A stretch of DNA of 64,000 nucleotides from CAVVFX01 sp963747535 (GTDB lineage Bacteria > Acidobacteriota > Terriglobia > Bryobacterales > Bryobacteraceae): the NCBI GenBank assembly GCA_963747535.1, contig CAVVFX010000002.1, positions 1,339,006 through 1,403,005 of the forward strand, given 5' to 3'. The notes beneath the pieces were generated by a model. It was not told where the DNA came from and made no database searches. It saw nothing but the letters and a program-made list of their open reading frames with translations. Made by a program: the position numbers and the translations under genes. Numbering within the stretch: the stretch's first letter is position 1; every line of letters begins with the position of its first letter. Shown piece after piece: positions 32,302 to 41,698 of this stretch.

Positions 32302-33118
32302 ATTCCAAGTGGTGGGAGCAGCGTATCGCGCGTCAGCAGGAGATCGACGCCTCTATCGCAGCCAAAGCTGAGTACGAATACCTCTATGACGGGTCTTACG
32401 AGGATATGACAAGCCTTACGAGGACAAATCCAAAGTACGCGTAGCCGGACCTTTCACGGTGGAGAGTCTGTCGCCACATCGCGTGCTCGGGATGGATGAA
32501 GAAGACAACCTCATCGATAACCATGCCACCAAGGAAGCGCGCGATTTTGTCCAGGTCATTCTGGATAACTTACGAATTGCGGGGGTTCACCAGGCCCACA
32601 AGGAAGACAAAATCGCCTTCTCCTCGCTAGCACCGTGGCCCGGTGACCTCATCTGCGCCGAAGGTCGTTATGCGGATGGAGCGAACGGTGCTGCCACCAC
32701 ACGGCGGGCTGCCATTTTCAGTGGGCCCCGAGTTTGGAACGGTGCCCCGTCACGACCTTTGTCAGCGCGGCGCGGGAAGCAGCCGACGCTCAGTTCGACG
32801 TGCTCATCGCGTGCGCCTTCAATTTCGACGCGCATTCCTCTGAGTTCAATAAACTCGGCCGCATCCCGGTTCTCAAGGCCCGCATGAACGCCGACCTGCA
32901 CATGGCCGAGGATCTCAAGAATACCGGCAAGGGTAATCTATTCGTCATTTTCGGCGAGCCCGATATCGAACTGCTGTCGGCGGCCGGCGGCCAGTTGCAG
33001 GTCAAGATCAAAGGCGTCGATGTGTTCCATCCTGCCACTGGCGACATCCGTAGTGACGGACCAGAGGGTATCGCCTGCTGGTTCCTGGATACCGACTACA
33101 ACGAGGAAAGCTTTTTTG
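32302..33118 (+). pseudogene. DNA methyltransferase (type III Mod-like), C-terminal fragment, broken
   Basis: Pieces of one protein occur in three frames. First comes SKWWEQRIARQQEIDASIAA with EYEYLYD. After a frameshift near 32435 comes GPFTVESLSPHRVLGMDEED, then DFVQVILDNLRIAGVHQAHK and APWPGDLICAEGRY. After shifts near 32730 and 32755 comes FDVLIACAFNFDAHSSEFNK, then RIPVLKARMNADLHMAEDL, TGKGNLFVIFGEPDIELL and GIACWFLDTDYNEESFFV. The order and wording are those of the C-terminal half of a large site-specific DNA-methyltransferase found in type III-like restriction systems. The N-terminal catalytic part and the extreme C-terminus are missing. It starts less than 300 bp beyond the right attachment site, so it may be debris from an earlier insertion. 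Confidence 0.7.
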
Positions 33119-33361
33119 TAGGATCAGGTCCGGCAGCATCGCCTGAGCTTTTTCCACTGCTATAGCCCTGGTGAAGCATTGCTGGCAGCCCGCTCGGCCG
33201 TTACGTCGCATGCGGTCCCAACCGAATTGCTGGAACACGGCCGGGTTGGTAGTTCGAGGTGCAATCCGCTCGAAAGTTTTATGCATCCTATTCGTATTGA
33301 CCGCATCGTTCTCGAAGCGCCCATTACACGACGCACCATCGAATCGAGGAGGGTTTGGCCA

Positions 33362-35992
33362 ATGATCGGGGAGCGCGTCGGTCAGTACCACATTCTCGAC
33401 AAAATTGGTGCAGGGGGAATGGGTGTGGTCTGGAAAGCGCGCGACGAAAACCTCGGACGATTCGTTGCGCTGAAGTTTCTCACCAATATCGACGCGCAGA
33501 GCCGCGACCGGTTTAAGCAGGAAGCGCGCGCCGCTTCAGCCCTGAATCACCCGGGAATCGTCACGGTCCACGACATCCTGGAGCACAACGGACAGCCGTG
33601 CATCGTGATGGAGTACATCGAGGGCCGACCCCTCGACAGAGTGATCCCGCGCGGCGGTATGCCGGCAGCCGAAATGATTCGGATAGGCGGCCAGATCGCC
33701 GATGCGCTCCATGCCGCGCATCGCGCCGGCATCATTCACCGCGACTTAAAGCCAAGCAACGTAATCGTGATGGCGGACGGCCGGGTGAAGTTGCTTGATT
33801 TCGGGCTCGCGAAGGTGATCGATGGGGTCTCCCGCGACGACGGCACGCAGAGCTTGCCGGGCACCAAAACCACGCCGGGCATGATCCTTGGTACGGTCAA
33901 CTACATGTCTCCGGAGCAGGCGCAGGGCATGCCCGTCGACATCCGCAGCGACATTTTTTCGTTGGGCGCCGTGCTTTACGAGATGGCGACGGGGCACAAG
34001 GCGTTCGTGGGAGACACCATGATGTCTACGATCACGTCGATTCTGCGGGACGATCCGAAGGCGATCAGCCGGGAAGGTGCGGCCGTGCCGCGCGAACTGG
34101 AACGTGTGGTAATGCGCTGCTTACGCAAGGATCCGGAGAGGCGGTTGCAAACGGCGCAGGACGTAAGGAACGCTTTGGAGGACCTGAGCCAGGAGATAGC
34201 AAGCGGCTCGGTGTCCGCGCCGTTCATCGCCGTCCAACAACGGAGGAGACCGAAATGGCTAGTGTGGGCGCTGGCCGGGGGGCTAGTCGCGGCCGGTGCT
34301 GGGGGATGGCTCCTCACACCAAGGTTCAAACGAGTGGATAGGGCAGCGCCTCTGCTTACCGTGCGGCCTCTGGCGAATCTTCCCGGCCGAAAACAGCTAC
34401 CGATTTTCTCCGGCAACGGCAACGCGGTCGTCTTCGCGTGGGATGGGGGGCAGGAGGGGCGGAATTCCAATGTTTATATCATGCAACTGGAGGGTGGCAC
34501 ACCGTTACAGATAACGCATGACGCCGCGAGTGAATGGCCGAGTTGCTTCAGCCCGGACGGGCGCCGCCTGTATTTTAACCGGCAGTCGGTGAGTGGGTTC
34601 GCGTCGTATTGGATACCGGCACTGGGTGGCGCCGAAACATTCGTGGCAGATGGCGTCGTGACAGACATTTCTCCCGACGGGCGGTCCACAGCGCTGGTTC
34701 GACTTAGCGGTTCGGAACCAGCAAAAGAGGGCATCTTTGTGAGGGATCTGGCAACCGGCCTCGAGCGACGGCTGGGAGAAAACTTTGGCGCGATGGACCC
34801 GAAGTTTAGCCCCGACGGAAAATGGGTCTACGTCCCCCATGGACCCACCCTGGACCGCCTGAGCGTGTATCGAGTTCCAATTGGAGGAGGAACGTCAGAG
34901 CCGGTCCCCTTCCCCCGTCTTGGGGATGACATCGACCGGGTTGAGGCGGTCGAGTTCACATCCCGTCACACCCGCATGCGCATCGAGGCACGAGAGAAGG
35001 TCACAAATGCGCGCATTTCATTCATTGCGAATGGTGATGGCTCCGAGCCTAAGCGGCTCCCCCTAGGAGTTGCAGCCGGGGCACTGTCGCCCGATGGACG
35101 ACAGATGGTTAGCGTCCGCAATGCATTTGTGGCGAGGCCGTACCGTGCCGAAGCTTTTCCTGCCCGTGGACAACCAGTGATTCCTCAGAGGGTCTTGGAC
35201 TCATCGAACGAGGAATACTCACCCCGAATCTCGCCCGACGGCAGCCGCCTCCTGCTGAGTTCCTTTCGCGCGGGACGTTGGGAAATCTGGAACTGGAATA
35301 TTGCGATGACCGATGGCCACCCGCTGTTCAGCAAACCAGGCGGAACCGCCGGCTCGCCAGCCTGGTCGCCGGATGGCAAGTGGATCGCGTTCGATGCGCG
35401 GACTAAGAGAGCTGGCGCCGATGTCTGGATGGTCGCGACGGCGGGTGGCGAGCCGAAAATGCTATACGATCACTCGGGGGAGGAAATGACGCCGTGTTTT
35501 GATCCCACGAGCCAATGGATCTACTTCACCTCCAGCCAGACCGGTACGCTGGAACTCTTCCGGGGACTGGTAACCGGCGGCCCAGCGACCCGGGTGACGC
35601 AAGGCGGTGCATTCACGTGTCAGTTCTCCGCGGACGGTCGCTACATCTACTACCTGAAGACACGGAACGGCGGCGAGATCTGGCGCCTCGAAGTAGCGAC
35701 GAAGCGGGAAGAGCCAGTTGTGCCGGAGATGAAGTCCAGAAACTGGAAGGTTCTTCAAGATGGCATCTACATGTTGGACTCTCAGAGCAATTCCCAGATT
35801 GGGACCGCTACGCGGGTGGCCGACGCGAGGTTCTACCGCTTCGCAACGAAGAAGATAGAGGATCTGGGCTTTCGAACCCCCAAGGCAATTGCGTACACCG
35901 GGATCGATCTATCGTCGGATGAGAAGTGGGTCTATTACAGCCAAGTGGATTCATCGACGAGCGAACTCTATATCGTGGAGAATCTGCCGTGA
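33362..35992 (+). CDS. Membrane Ser/Thr protein kinase with extracytoplasmic PD40 propeller
   Basis: This encodes 876 aa. The start is the ATG at 33362, with GAGGAGGG nearby; the longer upstream frame has no kinase homology. The cytoplasmic kinase domain (about residues 8-275) has the glycine loop GAGGMG, the ATP Lys in VALKFL, HRDLKPSN near 126, DFGLAK near 146 and the SPEQ activation-segment end; all catalytic residues are kept. One membrane span (WLVWALAGGLVAAGAGGWLL) lies near residue 300. The rest is a PD40/TolB-like beta-propeller (CFSPDGRRLYF, PKFSPDGKWVYV, RISPDGSRLLL, AWSPDGKWIAF). This Pkn-type layout is typical of Solibacter. The propeller probably senses an extracytoplasmic ligand. 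It appears to be monocistronic. Confidence 0.92.
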   Translation: MIGERVGQYHILDKIGAGGMGVVWKARDENLGRFVALKFLTNIDAQSRDRFKQEARAASALNHPGIVTVHDILEHNGQPCIVMEYIEGRPLDRVIPRGGMPAAEMIRIGGQIADALHAAHRAGIIHRDLKPSNVIVMADGRVKLLDFGLAKVIDGVSRDDGTQSLPGTKTTPGMILGTVNYMSPEQAQGMPVDIRSDIFSLGAVLYEMATGHKAFVGDTMMSTITSILRDDPKAISREGAAVPRELERVVMRCLRKDPERRLQTAQDVRNALEDLSQEIASGSVSAPFIAVQQRRRPKWLVWALAGGLVAAGAGGWLLTPRFKRVDRAAPLLTVRPLANLPGRKQLPIFSGNGNAVVFAWDGGQEGRNSNVYIMQLEGGTPLQITHDAASEWPSCFSPDGRRLYFNRQSVSGFASYWIPALGGAETFVADGVVTDISPDGRSTALVRLSGSEPAKEGIFVRDLATGLERRLGENFGAMDPKFSPDGKWVYVPHGPTLDRLSVYRVPIGGGTSEPVPFPRLGDDIDRVEAVEFTSRHTRMRIEAREKVTNARISFIANGDGSEPKRLPLGVAAGALSPDGRQMVSVRNAFVARPYRAEAFPARGQPVIPQRVLDSSNEEYSPRISPDGSRLLLSSFRAGRWEIWNWNIAMTDGHPLFSKPGGTAGSPAWSPDGKWIAFDARTKRAGADVWMVATAGGEPKMLYDHSGEEMTPCFDPTSQWIYFTSSQTGTLELFRGLVTGGPATRVTQGGAFTCQFSADGRYIYYLKTRNGGEIWRLEVATKREEPVVPEMKSRNWKVLQDGIYMLDSQSNSQIGTATRVADARFYRFATKKIEDLGFRTPKAIAYTGIDLSSDEKWVYYSQVDSSTSELYIVENLP

Positions 35993-36713
35993 TGTAGTCG
36001 AATCCGTCGACTCGCAGCAGCCTGGTCACGCGCCGGGCCCGAACGAGCCCGAAGACACCGCGAAACGCGTTTTTCAGAAAGGCTGCGGAGCGCACACACC
36101 GGCAGGGTACCTGCGGTCAATTTCAACACGTTCCAATGAGCATGTCACCGGAAATTCCTGTCGCTATCCGCAACTGACCCCTTGTCCTCGGCTCCCGCCG
36201 GCTTCTTTTTGGCTCACCTTTTGAGGGCACTTTCCAGTGCCTGCCGGATGCGCCTCGGCTGGTCCAATTTGCGTGTCGCGATAACTGCGGTCCTGCGCGC
36301 GGAGATCTACGGCATGATCGCGTCGCCAGATTGGCGCCGGCCGTCCGCAGAGCTCGCGCACGGGGCCGACGCCCGAACGAACTCTGGACCTCGGCCGGCA
36401 GGCCGGCCGGTGCCCGTCGGTTTTGGGCGTTCTTCGCGCGCGTAAAAATGCGACTGTTTGCGACACTTTACGGCATCTGTCGAATAGATGGCAGGAGCGG
36501 TAAGTCTAACAAAAACCGAAGTAACTATACTGTCCCGGCCGTAGCCCACCGATCTCCCCAAACGCTGGCGGAGCCACATCGCGTCAGGAGCAGTTCCCGG
36601 TCTCGATCGATGTCGCGTTCTGCGGCCGCAGGCCGTTGTCCAGTTAGCTTCCGGTAGTGTGGAGCATCGGTAGCCATTCTGGGATTCGTGAACCGGGCGC
36701 CCTTGCAATTAAC
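35993..36713. other. Intergenic region, no gene supported
   Basis: Several overlapping frames of 80-130 codons exist on both strands, but none has a recognisable domain or ribosome-binding site. It may hold degraded sequence; I cannot assign an origin. Confidence 0.5.
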
Positions 36714-37115
36714 TCAAGCGACATCAGCGAGAGGCTGGTTCATGGGCTCACCTCTCTCCTGTCCATCTCGATCGGCAGTTTCCTGGCATTGGATACAACA
36801 CGACGCCCATGGCACTGCTGCGAGGCGTTTCGCGCTGATCTCTGACTCGCATTCGACGCAGATTCCAAAGTTATCTTCGTGAATCCGCCGCAATGCCCCT
36901 TTCACGTTGCGCAACAAGTTGGATTCCCGGTCTACGTTTCCGATTGCCAGGTCTCGTTCCGAGGCATACTGAATCTCGTCCATCGGATCCGCACTCCTCT
37001 CGATTGCGATGCTACCCCGCTCCCGCAATACTCGAACCAGTTCGGCCTCCTTGCGTTCGAGGATCTCCCGGAACCTATCCAGCTCGGTTGAGCGCGGTTG
37101 GAGGTGATAATTCAC
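36714..37115 (-). CDS. DksA/TraR-family zinc-finger protein
   Basis: This encodes 133 aa from a GTG start at 37115. The N-terminal half is a helical hairpin (LDRFREILERKEAELVRVLRERG ... DEIQYASERDLAIGNVDRE). It is followed by the conserved LRNVKGALRRIHEDNFGICV and a four-cysteine zinc finger, CVECESEISAKRLAAVPWAS then CCIQCQ. This is the DksA/TraR fold that inserts into the RNA polymerase secondary channel. The acidic tip residues of the coiled coil (DxxDA in DksA) are not obvious here, so its effect on transcription may differ. Such short homologues are common in Acidobacteria. It stands alone. Confidence 0.85.
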   Translation of the reverse strand: MNYHLQPRSTELDRFREILERKEAELVRVLRERGSIAIERSADPMDEIQYASERDLAIGNVDRESNLLRNVKGALRRIHEDNFGICVECESEISAKRLAAVPWASCCIQCQETADRDGQERGEPMNQPLADVA

Positions 37116-37349
37116 ATTTCAGATCATACAAGTTGCTGGTCATGTATTCACGGTACCCAATGGAATACTTGTCAGAAGGGCATTTCCGGGTGGACAGCAC
37201 GAGCCGGCCAGGAATCGGTCGCTAAGTGCTAGGTCGCCGCACGGGATTTCGGAGAGCGCGTCGCGGTTGTCAAAAACCATCCCGGATCAGGAAATTAAGT
37301 TCCCACACCTTGACTTGGCCGGCAATTAGTATCACAATGTAGAATAATA

Positions 37350-37676
37350 ATGCTGGGCGAGTTCGAATACCTTTTGATCACTGCTGCCGCGGGACTCGGC
37401 GAGGAGGGCTATGGCGCGGCGATTCGCCAGGAAATAGAGACGGTCACCGGCCGCAAATGCTCGATTGGCGCGCTCTATACCACCATTGACCGCCTTGAAA
37501 CCAAAGGCTTCCTGAAGACCTGGATGGGCGATGCTACGCCGCAACGGGGTGGTCGAGCCAAACGGATGGTTCAGGTTACGCCGGAAGGCATGCGAGCGGC
37601 CAAGGATTTCTACGAGACCGTGGCGCGCGCAAGCCGTGGCGCATCGTGGGCCACGCACCACTGGAGCCAATCATGA
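37350..37676 (+). CDS. PadR-family transcriptional regulator
   Basis: This encodes 108 aa, a winged helix: EYLLITAAAGLGEEGYGAAI, RQEIETVTGRKCSIGALYTT, IDRLETKGFL and a wing with GGRAKRMVQVTPEG. This form of PadR is usually found before ADOP permease genes in Solibacter-like genomes. Upstream is TTGACT at 37310 and an AT-rich TAGAATAATA directly before the ATG, with no Shine-Dalgarno sequence, so translation may be leaderless. The next gene starts in its stop (ATGA). Confidence 0.9.
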   Translation: MLGEFEYLLITAAAGLGEEGYGAAIRQEIETVTGRKCSIGALYTTIDRLETKGFLKTWMGDATPQRGGRAKRMVQVTPEGMRAAKDFYETVARASRGASWATHHWSQS

Positions 37677-38371
37677 AATGGGGCGGGATGCTGCTGGACT
37701 CTCTGGCGCAATTGCTGGAACGCGATGAACGCGAGGCCGTACTGGGCGACATGGCCGAAACCGGGGAAAGCACCCGGCTGGCGGTATGGAATGTGTGCGG
37801 GTTGCTGCTCCGCCGCCAGGGAGCCCATTGGAACGACTGGCGCCCCTGGATCGCGGCCTTCGGTATCGCGTTCCCCTTCAGCTTCCCGCTGATGGGGTTC
37901 TCCGTCTCTCTCAGCCTGATGTCTCTGCAATTCATCGATCCGGCAGCCCGGCAGATGACCAACTCAGGCGTCTCGCTCCTGCTCGGCAAGTTCCTGTTGC
38001 TGACCGCCTGGTCGTGGACGGGTGGCTTCGTTATGGGATCCGTCTCGCGGCGGACTCTGTGGGTCAGTGCCTTCCTGTCTCTTCTCCCGTGTTGTTTTTG
38101 TCTGGCCAGGTTTCGCATCGAAGGTCTGTCCGGATGCTGCCTGCTGCTTTTTCTGCCGCCGGCAATCCATGGAGTTCGCCAGGCTTTGAGAAAGACTCGA
38201 ATCAAACTCAGACCGGCTATCCTCCTCGCCTCGGCCACGACATTATTGACTGTTCTTCTGGCGATCGTGACGGGCCCGTCCATTCTGAATCTCGCGCTGA
38301 GCTGGCCGGCGTGGTATCTGATGGCGACGGCCGGTACAAAACACTTGACAGGAGAAAAGCATGGCGTCTGA
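37673..38371 (+). CDS. Multi-pass membrane protein partnered with PadR
   Basis: This encodes 232 aa. It starts at the ATGA overlap with padR and ends 11 nt inside the next gene. A short soluble N-terminus (MKWGGMLLDSLAQLLERDER) with the motif DEREAVLGDMAETG is followed by five or six hydrophobic spans (AAFGIAFPFSFPLMGFSVSL, LLLGKFLLLTAWSWTGGFVM, SAFLSLLPCCFCLARF, CCLLLFLPPAIHG, AILLASATTLLTVLLAIV). The ERDEREAVLGD-type start is common in proteins encoded between PadR and ADOP permeases. The function is unknown; it may be a sensor or antagonist of PadR. Confidence 0.75.
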   Translation: MKWGGMLLDSLAQLLERDEREAVLGDMAETGESTRLAVWNVCGLLLRRQGAHWNDWRPWIAAFGIAFPFSFPLMGFSVSLSLMSLQFIDPAARQMTNSGVSLLLGKFLLLTAWSWTGGFVMGSVSRRTLWVSAFLSLLPCCFCLARFRIEGLSGCCLLLFLPPAIHGVRQALRKTRIKLRPAILLASATTLLTVLLAIVTGPSILNLALSWPAWYLMATAGTKHLTGEKHGV

Positions 38372-38876
38372 AATGACTTTATCGGTGAACGGATCGAATC
38401 ATTCCATATCCAGCGCTCCGGACACGCCCCTGCTCTACGTTCTTCGTAACGCCCTGAGATTGACCGGGCCGCGTTTTGGCTGCGGACTCGCACAGTGCGG
38501 GGCCTGCGCTGTGCTGGTGGACGGCAAAGAAGTCCGCTCGTGCATCACACCGGCATCCTCTGTCGTTGGCAAGCGGGTCACCACGATCGAAGGATTGCCC
38601 GGAATTTGGGCCGCGCAGAAAGGGTTGAGCGCGCCTCAAAGCCTGCACCCTGTCCAACAGGCGTGGATCGATGAGCAGGTGCCGCAATGCGGCTTCTGCC
38701 AGAGCGGAATGATGATTGCCGCCGTCGATCTGCTCGCCAGGAACCCGAATCCGACCGTGGCGCAAATCAAAGACGCTTTCACCAATACGCCACCCTCGCC
38801 TCATTTGTGCCGCTGTGGAACTTACGTCGCGATTATCGACGCCGTACAACGCGCCGCCAGGGCGATGGCTGTTTAA
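38361..38876 (+). CDS. (2Fe-2S) subunit of a molybdenum hydroxylase (IorA-like)
   Basis: This encodes 171 aa. It has an N-terminal plant-type 2Fe-2S domain with cysteines in GPRFGCGLAQCGACAVLVDG and the fourth in RSCITP. The second, helical 2Fe-2S domain has CGFCQSGMM and LCRCGTY. The domain order is that of the small subunit of isoquinoline 1-oxidoreductase and other xanthine-oxidase-family enzymes. It carries electrons from the molybdenum site of the downstream subunit to an acceptor. AGGAGAAAAGC precedes the ATG. No FAD subunit is present, so the acceptor is probably a cytochrome or azurin-like protein. Confidence 0.92.
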   Translation: MASEMTLSVNGSNHSISSAPDTPLLYVLRNALRLTGPRFGCGLAQCGACAVLVDGKEVRSCITPASSVVGKRVTTIEGLPGIWAAQKGLSAPQSLHPVQQAWIDEQVPQCGFCQSGMMIAAVDLLARNPNPTVAQIKDAFTNTPPSPHLCRCGTYVAIIDAVQRAARAMAV

Positions 38877-38888
38877 CTCTAAAACGCC

Positions 38889-41177
38889 ATGAGTATCTCA
38901 ACCTATGCCACCCGGCGCGGCTTCGTGAAGACAGGCGGTGCGCTCTTTGTCTCGCTGAGCCTCCCAGGCGGACTGTCTGCCGACGATGCCGCGGAAAGCC
39001 CGACGTCGCGCGACCCCACCAGGCTCGCCTCATGGCTCGAGATCCGCGACGACAGTACGATTCTGATGCGCACCGGCCGCACCGAAACCGGCACCGGCAT
39101 GAGCGCATACTACGCTCAGATGATCGCCGAAGAGCTGAATGTCCGGCCGGAAGCGATCACTCTTGTCCTTGGCGACACCGACCGGACACCTGACGGCGGC
39201 CCCTCCGCGGGGTTCCTCTGGGGGGCCTTCAACGTTCGCAAAGTGGCTGCCTACACATATCAGGCGCTGCTCGTTCTCGCCTCCTCGCAGCTCGGCGAAC
39301 CCGTTTCCGGTCTTGCCGTTGTGGACGGCATCGTGTCGGGCGGCGGCAAGACCATCAGTTACGGACAGCTTGTGCATGGCCAGCACCTCGATTTGAGCAT
39401 TCCCATCACTGGGAAACCCGCCGAAGGGGACCCATCCGGGCGCGTCCCGGGAATGTATGGCTTCGTGGTCGAAGGGAACCCTCCGATGAAGCCGGTTAGC
39501 CAGTACAAGGTCGTAGGAACCTCTTACCCCGTGCCCGGTATTCCCGGAAAAGTGACCGGACGGACGCAATGGAGTTGTGACGTCTCACTGCCGGGCATGC
39601 TGCATGCGCGAATGGTCCGGCCTGCCACGCTGGGCTCCGCGCTGATCTCGGTCGGGCCACTCGACCGACACCGGTTCCCCACTGCGCAAATACTTACGAA
39701 GGGCAACCTCGTCGCGGTCGCCTCTCCGGACGAGTGGGAGGCGATCACGGCGGCGCAGGCGGTAGCTGCCGGCACCAGATGGACCGCCTGGTCCGGACTT
39801 CCGGGCAGCGAGAATCTTACCAGGATGTTCCGTGAGCGCACATGGGGCGTTCCCGTCGAACGACGAGGGAGTGCCGCGGACAACGGCGAGGCGATGGCCA
39901 GCGCCTCGAGAACCATCTCCGCCACTTACGAACAGCCGTATGTGCGGCACGCTCCCCTCAGCCCGTATGTCGCCGTCGCAGACGTCCGCAGCGACGGACT
40001 GGTCACCGTCTGGACCCACTCGTCGCAGTCGCAGGGGCTGCGAGCGCGGATTGCGACCGCGTTCAACATACCGATGGACAAAGTTGTGGTCCGGTGGCTG
40101 GAACATGCCGGCCAGTACGGGCGGACCACGCTTGGCGGCGATGGCGCCGAAGCTGACGCCGTGATCCTCTCGCAACTGACGGGGAAACCCGTCCGGGTGC
40201 AATGGACCTTGCAGGAGGACATGGCCTGGTCGAGCGTGTCGCCCGGATGGGTCGCCGATATCCAGGGCGGGCTCGGCGCTGACGGCCGCCTCACCGCGGT
40301 AAGCAGCGCCTTCTACTCTCCCCACCAGTTTGACGCGCGAATGCTCGGCTCTGTCCTCGCGGGGCTGCCCGGCACGGCCCCCGCGCCGAATGGGTGGTTA
40401 GCTACGGAGTGGCCTTACGACAGAATCGGGAACAGGCTCGAGCGGGGCTACGGTATGCCGAATCTGGGAGCTGGCTCGGACAGCGTGGGTCTACGCGGGA
40501 ACATCATGCGCACGCCCGGCCAGCGCCAGCAGAATTTCGTACTGGAGGGGTTAATGAATCAGGCGGCCGCATTGTCGGGATCCGATCCGATTCAGTTTCG
40601 GCTTGACCACACTACTGACCAGCGTCTGATCGACGTGCTCCAGGCCACGGCTAAGGCAGCCTCCTGGGTTTCGCGGTCCTCGCCGCACCCTGGCGCACGC
40701 AGAACCGGTACGGCTCCCGTTACCGGTCGCGGTGTCGCCATCATCGTCCGCGAAAGAGCCTACTGGGTCGGGATCGCCGAAGTTGCGGTGTTTCCATCGA
40801 CCGGATCGTTGCAGGTTACCAGGTTTACGATTGGCCTCGATTGCGGCAAGGTCATCAACCCCCGGCAACTTGACCGCTGTATGAAGAGCGGGGTCGTCAT
40901 GGGGCTCAGTGAAGCACTCAAAGAAGAAGTCACCTTCGATACACAGAAAGTTACCAGCACCAGTTGGAGCCGCTACAAGATCCTTACCATGCAGGAGACA
41001 CCGGAGATCACGGTCGTCCAAGTCCCGCGCGATGACAAAGGCTTCGGCGGTGGTTCGGAGGCGGCCAACGCTGTAGGTCCGCCCGCTGTCGCCGCCGCAT
41101 TCTTCGACGCAACTGGCGTCCATCCCCGCCGGATTCCACTGACGCCGGCATACGTGGCGGCACTGCTCAAGGCCTAG
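38889..41177 (+). CDS. Molybdopterin-binding subunit of an aldehyde/isoquinoline oxidoreductase (IorB-like)
   Basis: This encodes 762 aa. The twin-arginine start (TYATRRGFVKTGGALFVSLS) sends the folded enzyme to the periplasm together with its Fe-S subunit. The first domain has TGRTETGTGMSAYYAQMIAE. The segments PVPGIPGKVTGRTQWSCDVS, WLEHAGQYGRTTLGGDGAEA and VGLRGNIMRTPGQRQQNFVL are typical of IorB-type large subunits. Near the C-terminus GFGGGSEAANAVGPPAVAAA holds the expected catalytic Glu (GGSE in place of the usual GxGE). It starts 12 nt after the 2Fe-2S gene. The substrate is an aldehyde or N-heterocycle, which cannot be resolved from sequence. Confidence 0.9.
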   Translation: MSISTYATRRGFVKTGGALFVSLSLPGGLSADDAAESPTSRDPTRLASWLEIRDDSTILMRTGRTETGTGMSAYYAQMIAEELNVRPEAITLVLGDTDRTPDGGPSAGFLWGAFNVRKVAAYTYQALLVLASSQLGEPVSGLAVVDGIVSGGGKTISYGQLVHGQHLDLSIPITGKPAEGDPSGRVPGMYGFVVEGNPPMKPVSQYKVVGTSYPVPGIPGKVTGRTQWSCDVSLPGMLHARMVRPATLGSALISVGPLDRHRFPTAQILTKGNLVAVASPDEWEAITAAQAVAAGTRWTAWSGLPGSENLTRMFRERTWGVPVERRGSAADNGEAMASASRTISATYEQPYVRHAPLSPYVAVADVRSDGLVTVWTHSSQSQGLRARIATAFNIPMDKVVVRWLEHAGQYGRTTLGGDGAEADAVILSQLTGKPVRVQWTLQEDMAWSSVSPGWVADIQGGLGADGRLTAVSSAFYSPHQFDARMLGSVLAGLPGTAPAPNGWLATEWPYDRIGNRLERGYGMPNLGAGSDSVGLRGNIMRTPGQRQQNFVLEGLMNQAAALSGSDPIQFRLDHTTDQRLIDVLQATAKAASWVSRSSPHPGARRTGTAPVTGRGVAIIVRERAYWVGIAEVAVFPSTGSLQVTRFTIGLDCGKVINPRQLDRCMKSGVVMGLSEALKEEVTFDTQKVTSTSWSRYKILTMQETPEITVVQVPRDDKGFGGGSEAANAVGPPAVAAAFFDATGVHPRRIPLTPAYVAALLKA

Positions 41178-41388
41178 CCAGACCACTTTGGCGGCCCAAC
41201 TGAGTTTTCTCCATAAGGGACGGGCTCGGAGACTCTGACATGCCCGTTGCGGCTGTAAGCGCCAAACGAGTTCGGCTACACATCGCGCAGAACAGCACGC
41301 AAGATCAATCCCTTGGTATTGCTGACATCCTACCAGCCTATGCTGCCCCAGACCTTGAGGCGGACTCCACAACCCGCGTGCGCCCGTG

Positions 41389-41640
41389 GGTGCAGTGCAC
41401 TTCTCCGAAGTGATTTACGTATTCAACAACGTTCGCATGAAGGACTACACTTGGACTGAATTGGACCGGCAGATAGCCGACACGCCCGCCACTTACCGGA
41501 CCGACTTCGCAAACGGGCAACCCCAATCTCGTCGGGCTGGCAAACTGGCCCGCGTACCTGGCTGAATTATTGGCGACACGGTTCATCTGGAGCGGTTCAA
41601 CTCGCAGGAAATCGATCTCATTGCCAGCGTGCGACGAGAG
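41389..41640 (+). pseudogene. C-terminal fragment of a type-B carboxylesterase
   Basis: The frame reads GAVHFSEVIYVFNNVRMKDY, TWTELDRQIADTPATYRTDF and then, after a frameshift near 41519, NPNLVGLANWPAY. This is the characteristic end of type-B carboxylesterases, including the catalytic-His environment (GAxHxxEIxYVF) and the 'FAxxGNPN..GLxxWPAY' motif. The rest of the gene is absent, so it is debris in front of the gamma-glutamyltransferase gene. Confidence 0.65.
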
Positions 41641-41698
41641 ATGCGGCAGGCCCAACTCGCAGCCGCTGCCGCCACTCGGGTCTGGAGATCTCTCTATA

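Noticed and set aside
36164..36466. Possible gene of 100 aa on the minus strand
   Set aside because: No domain, no ribosome-binding site, and equally long frames overlap it on the other strand.
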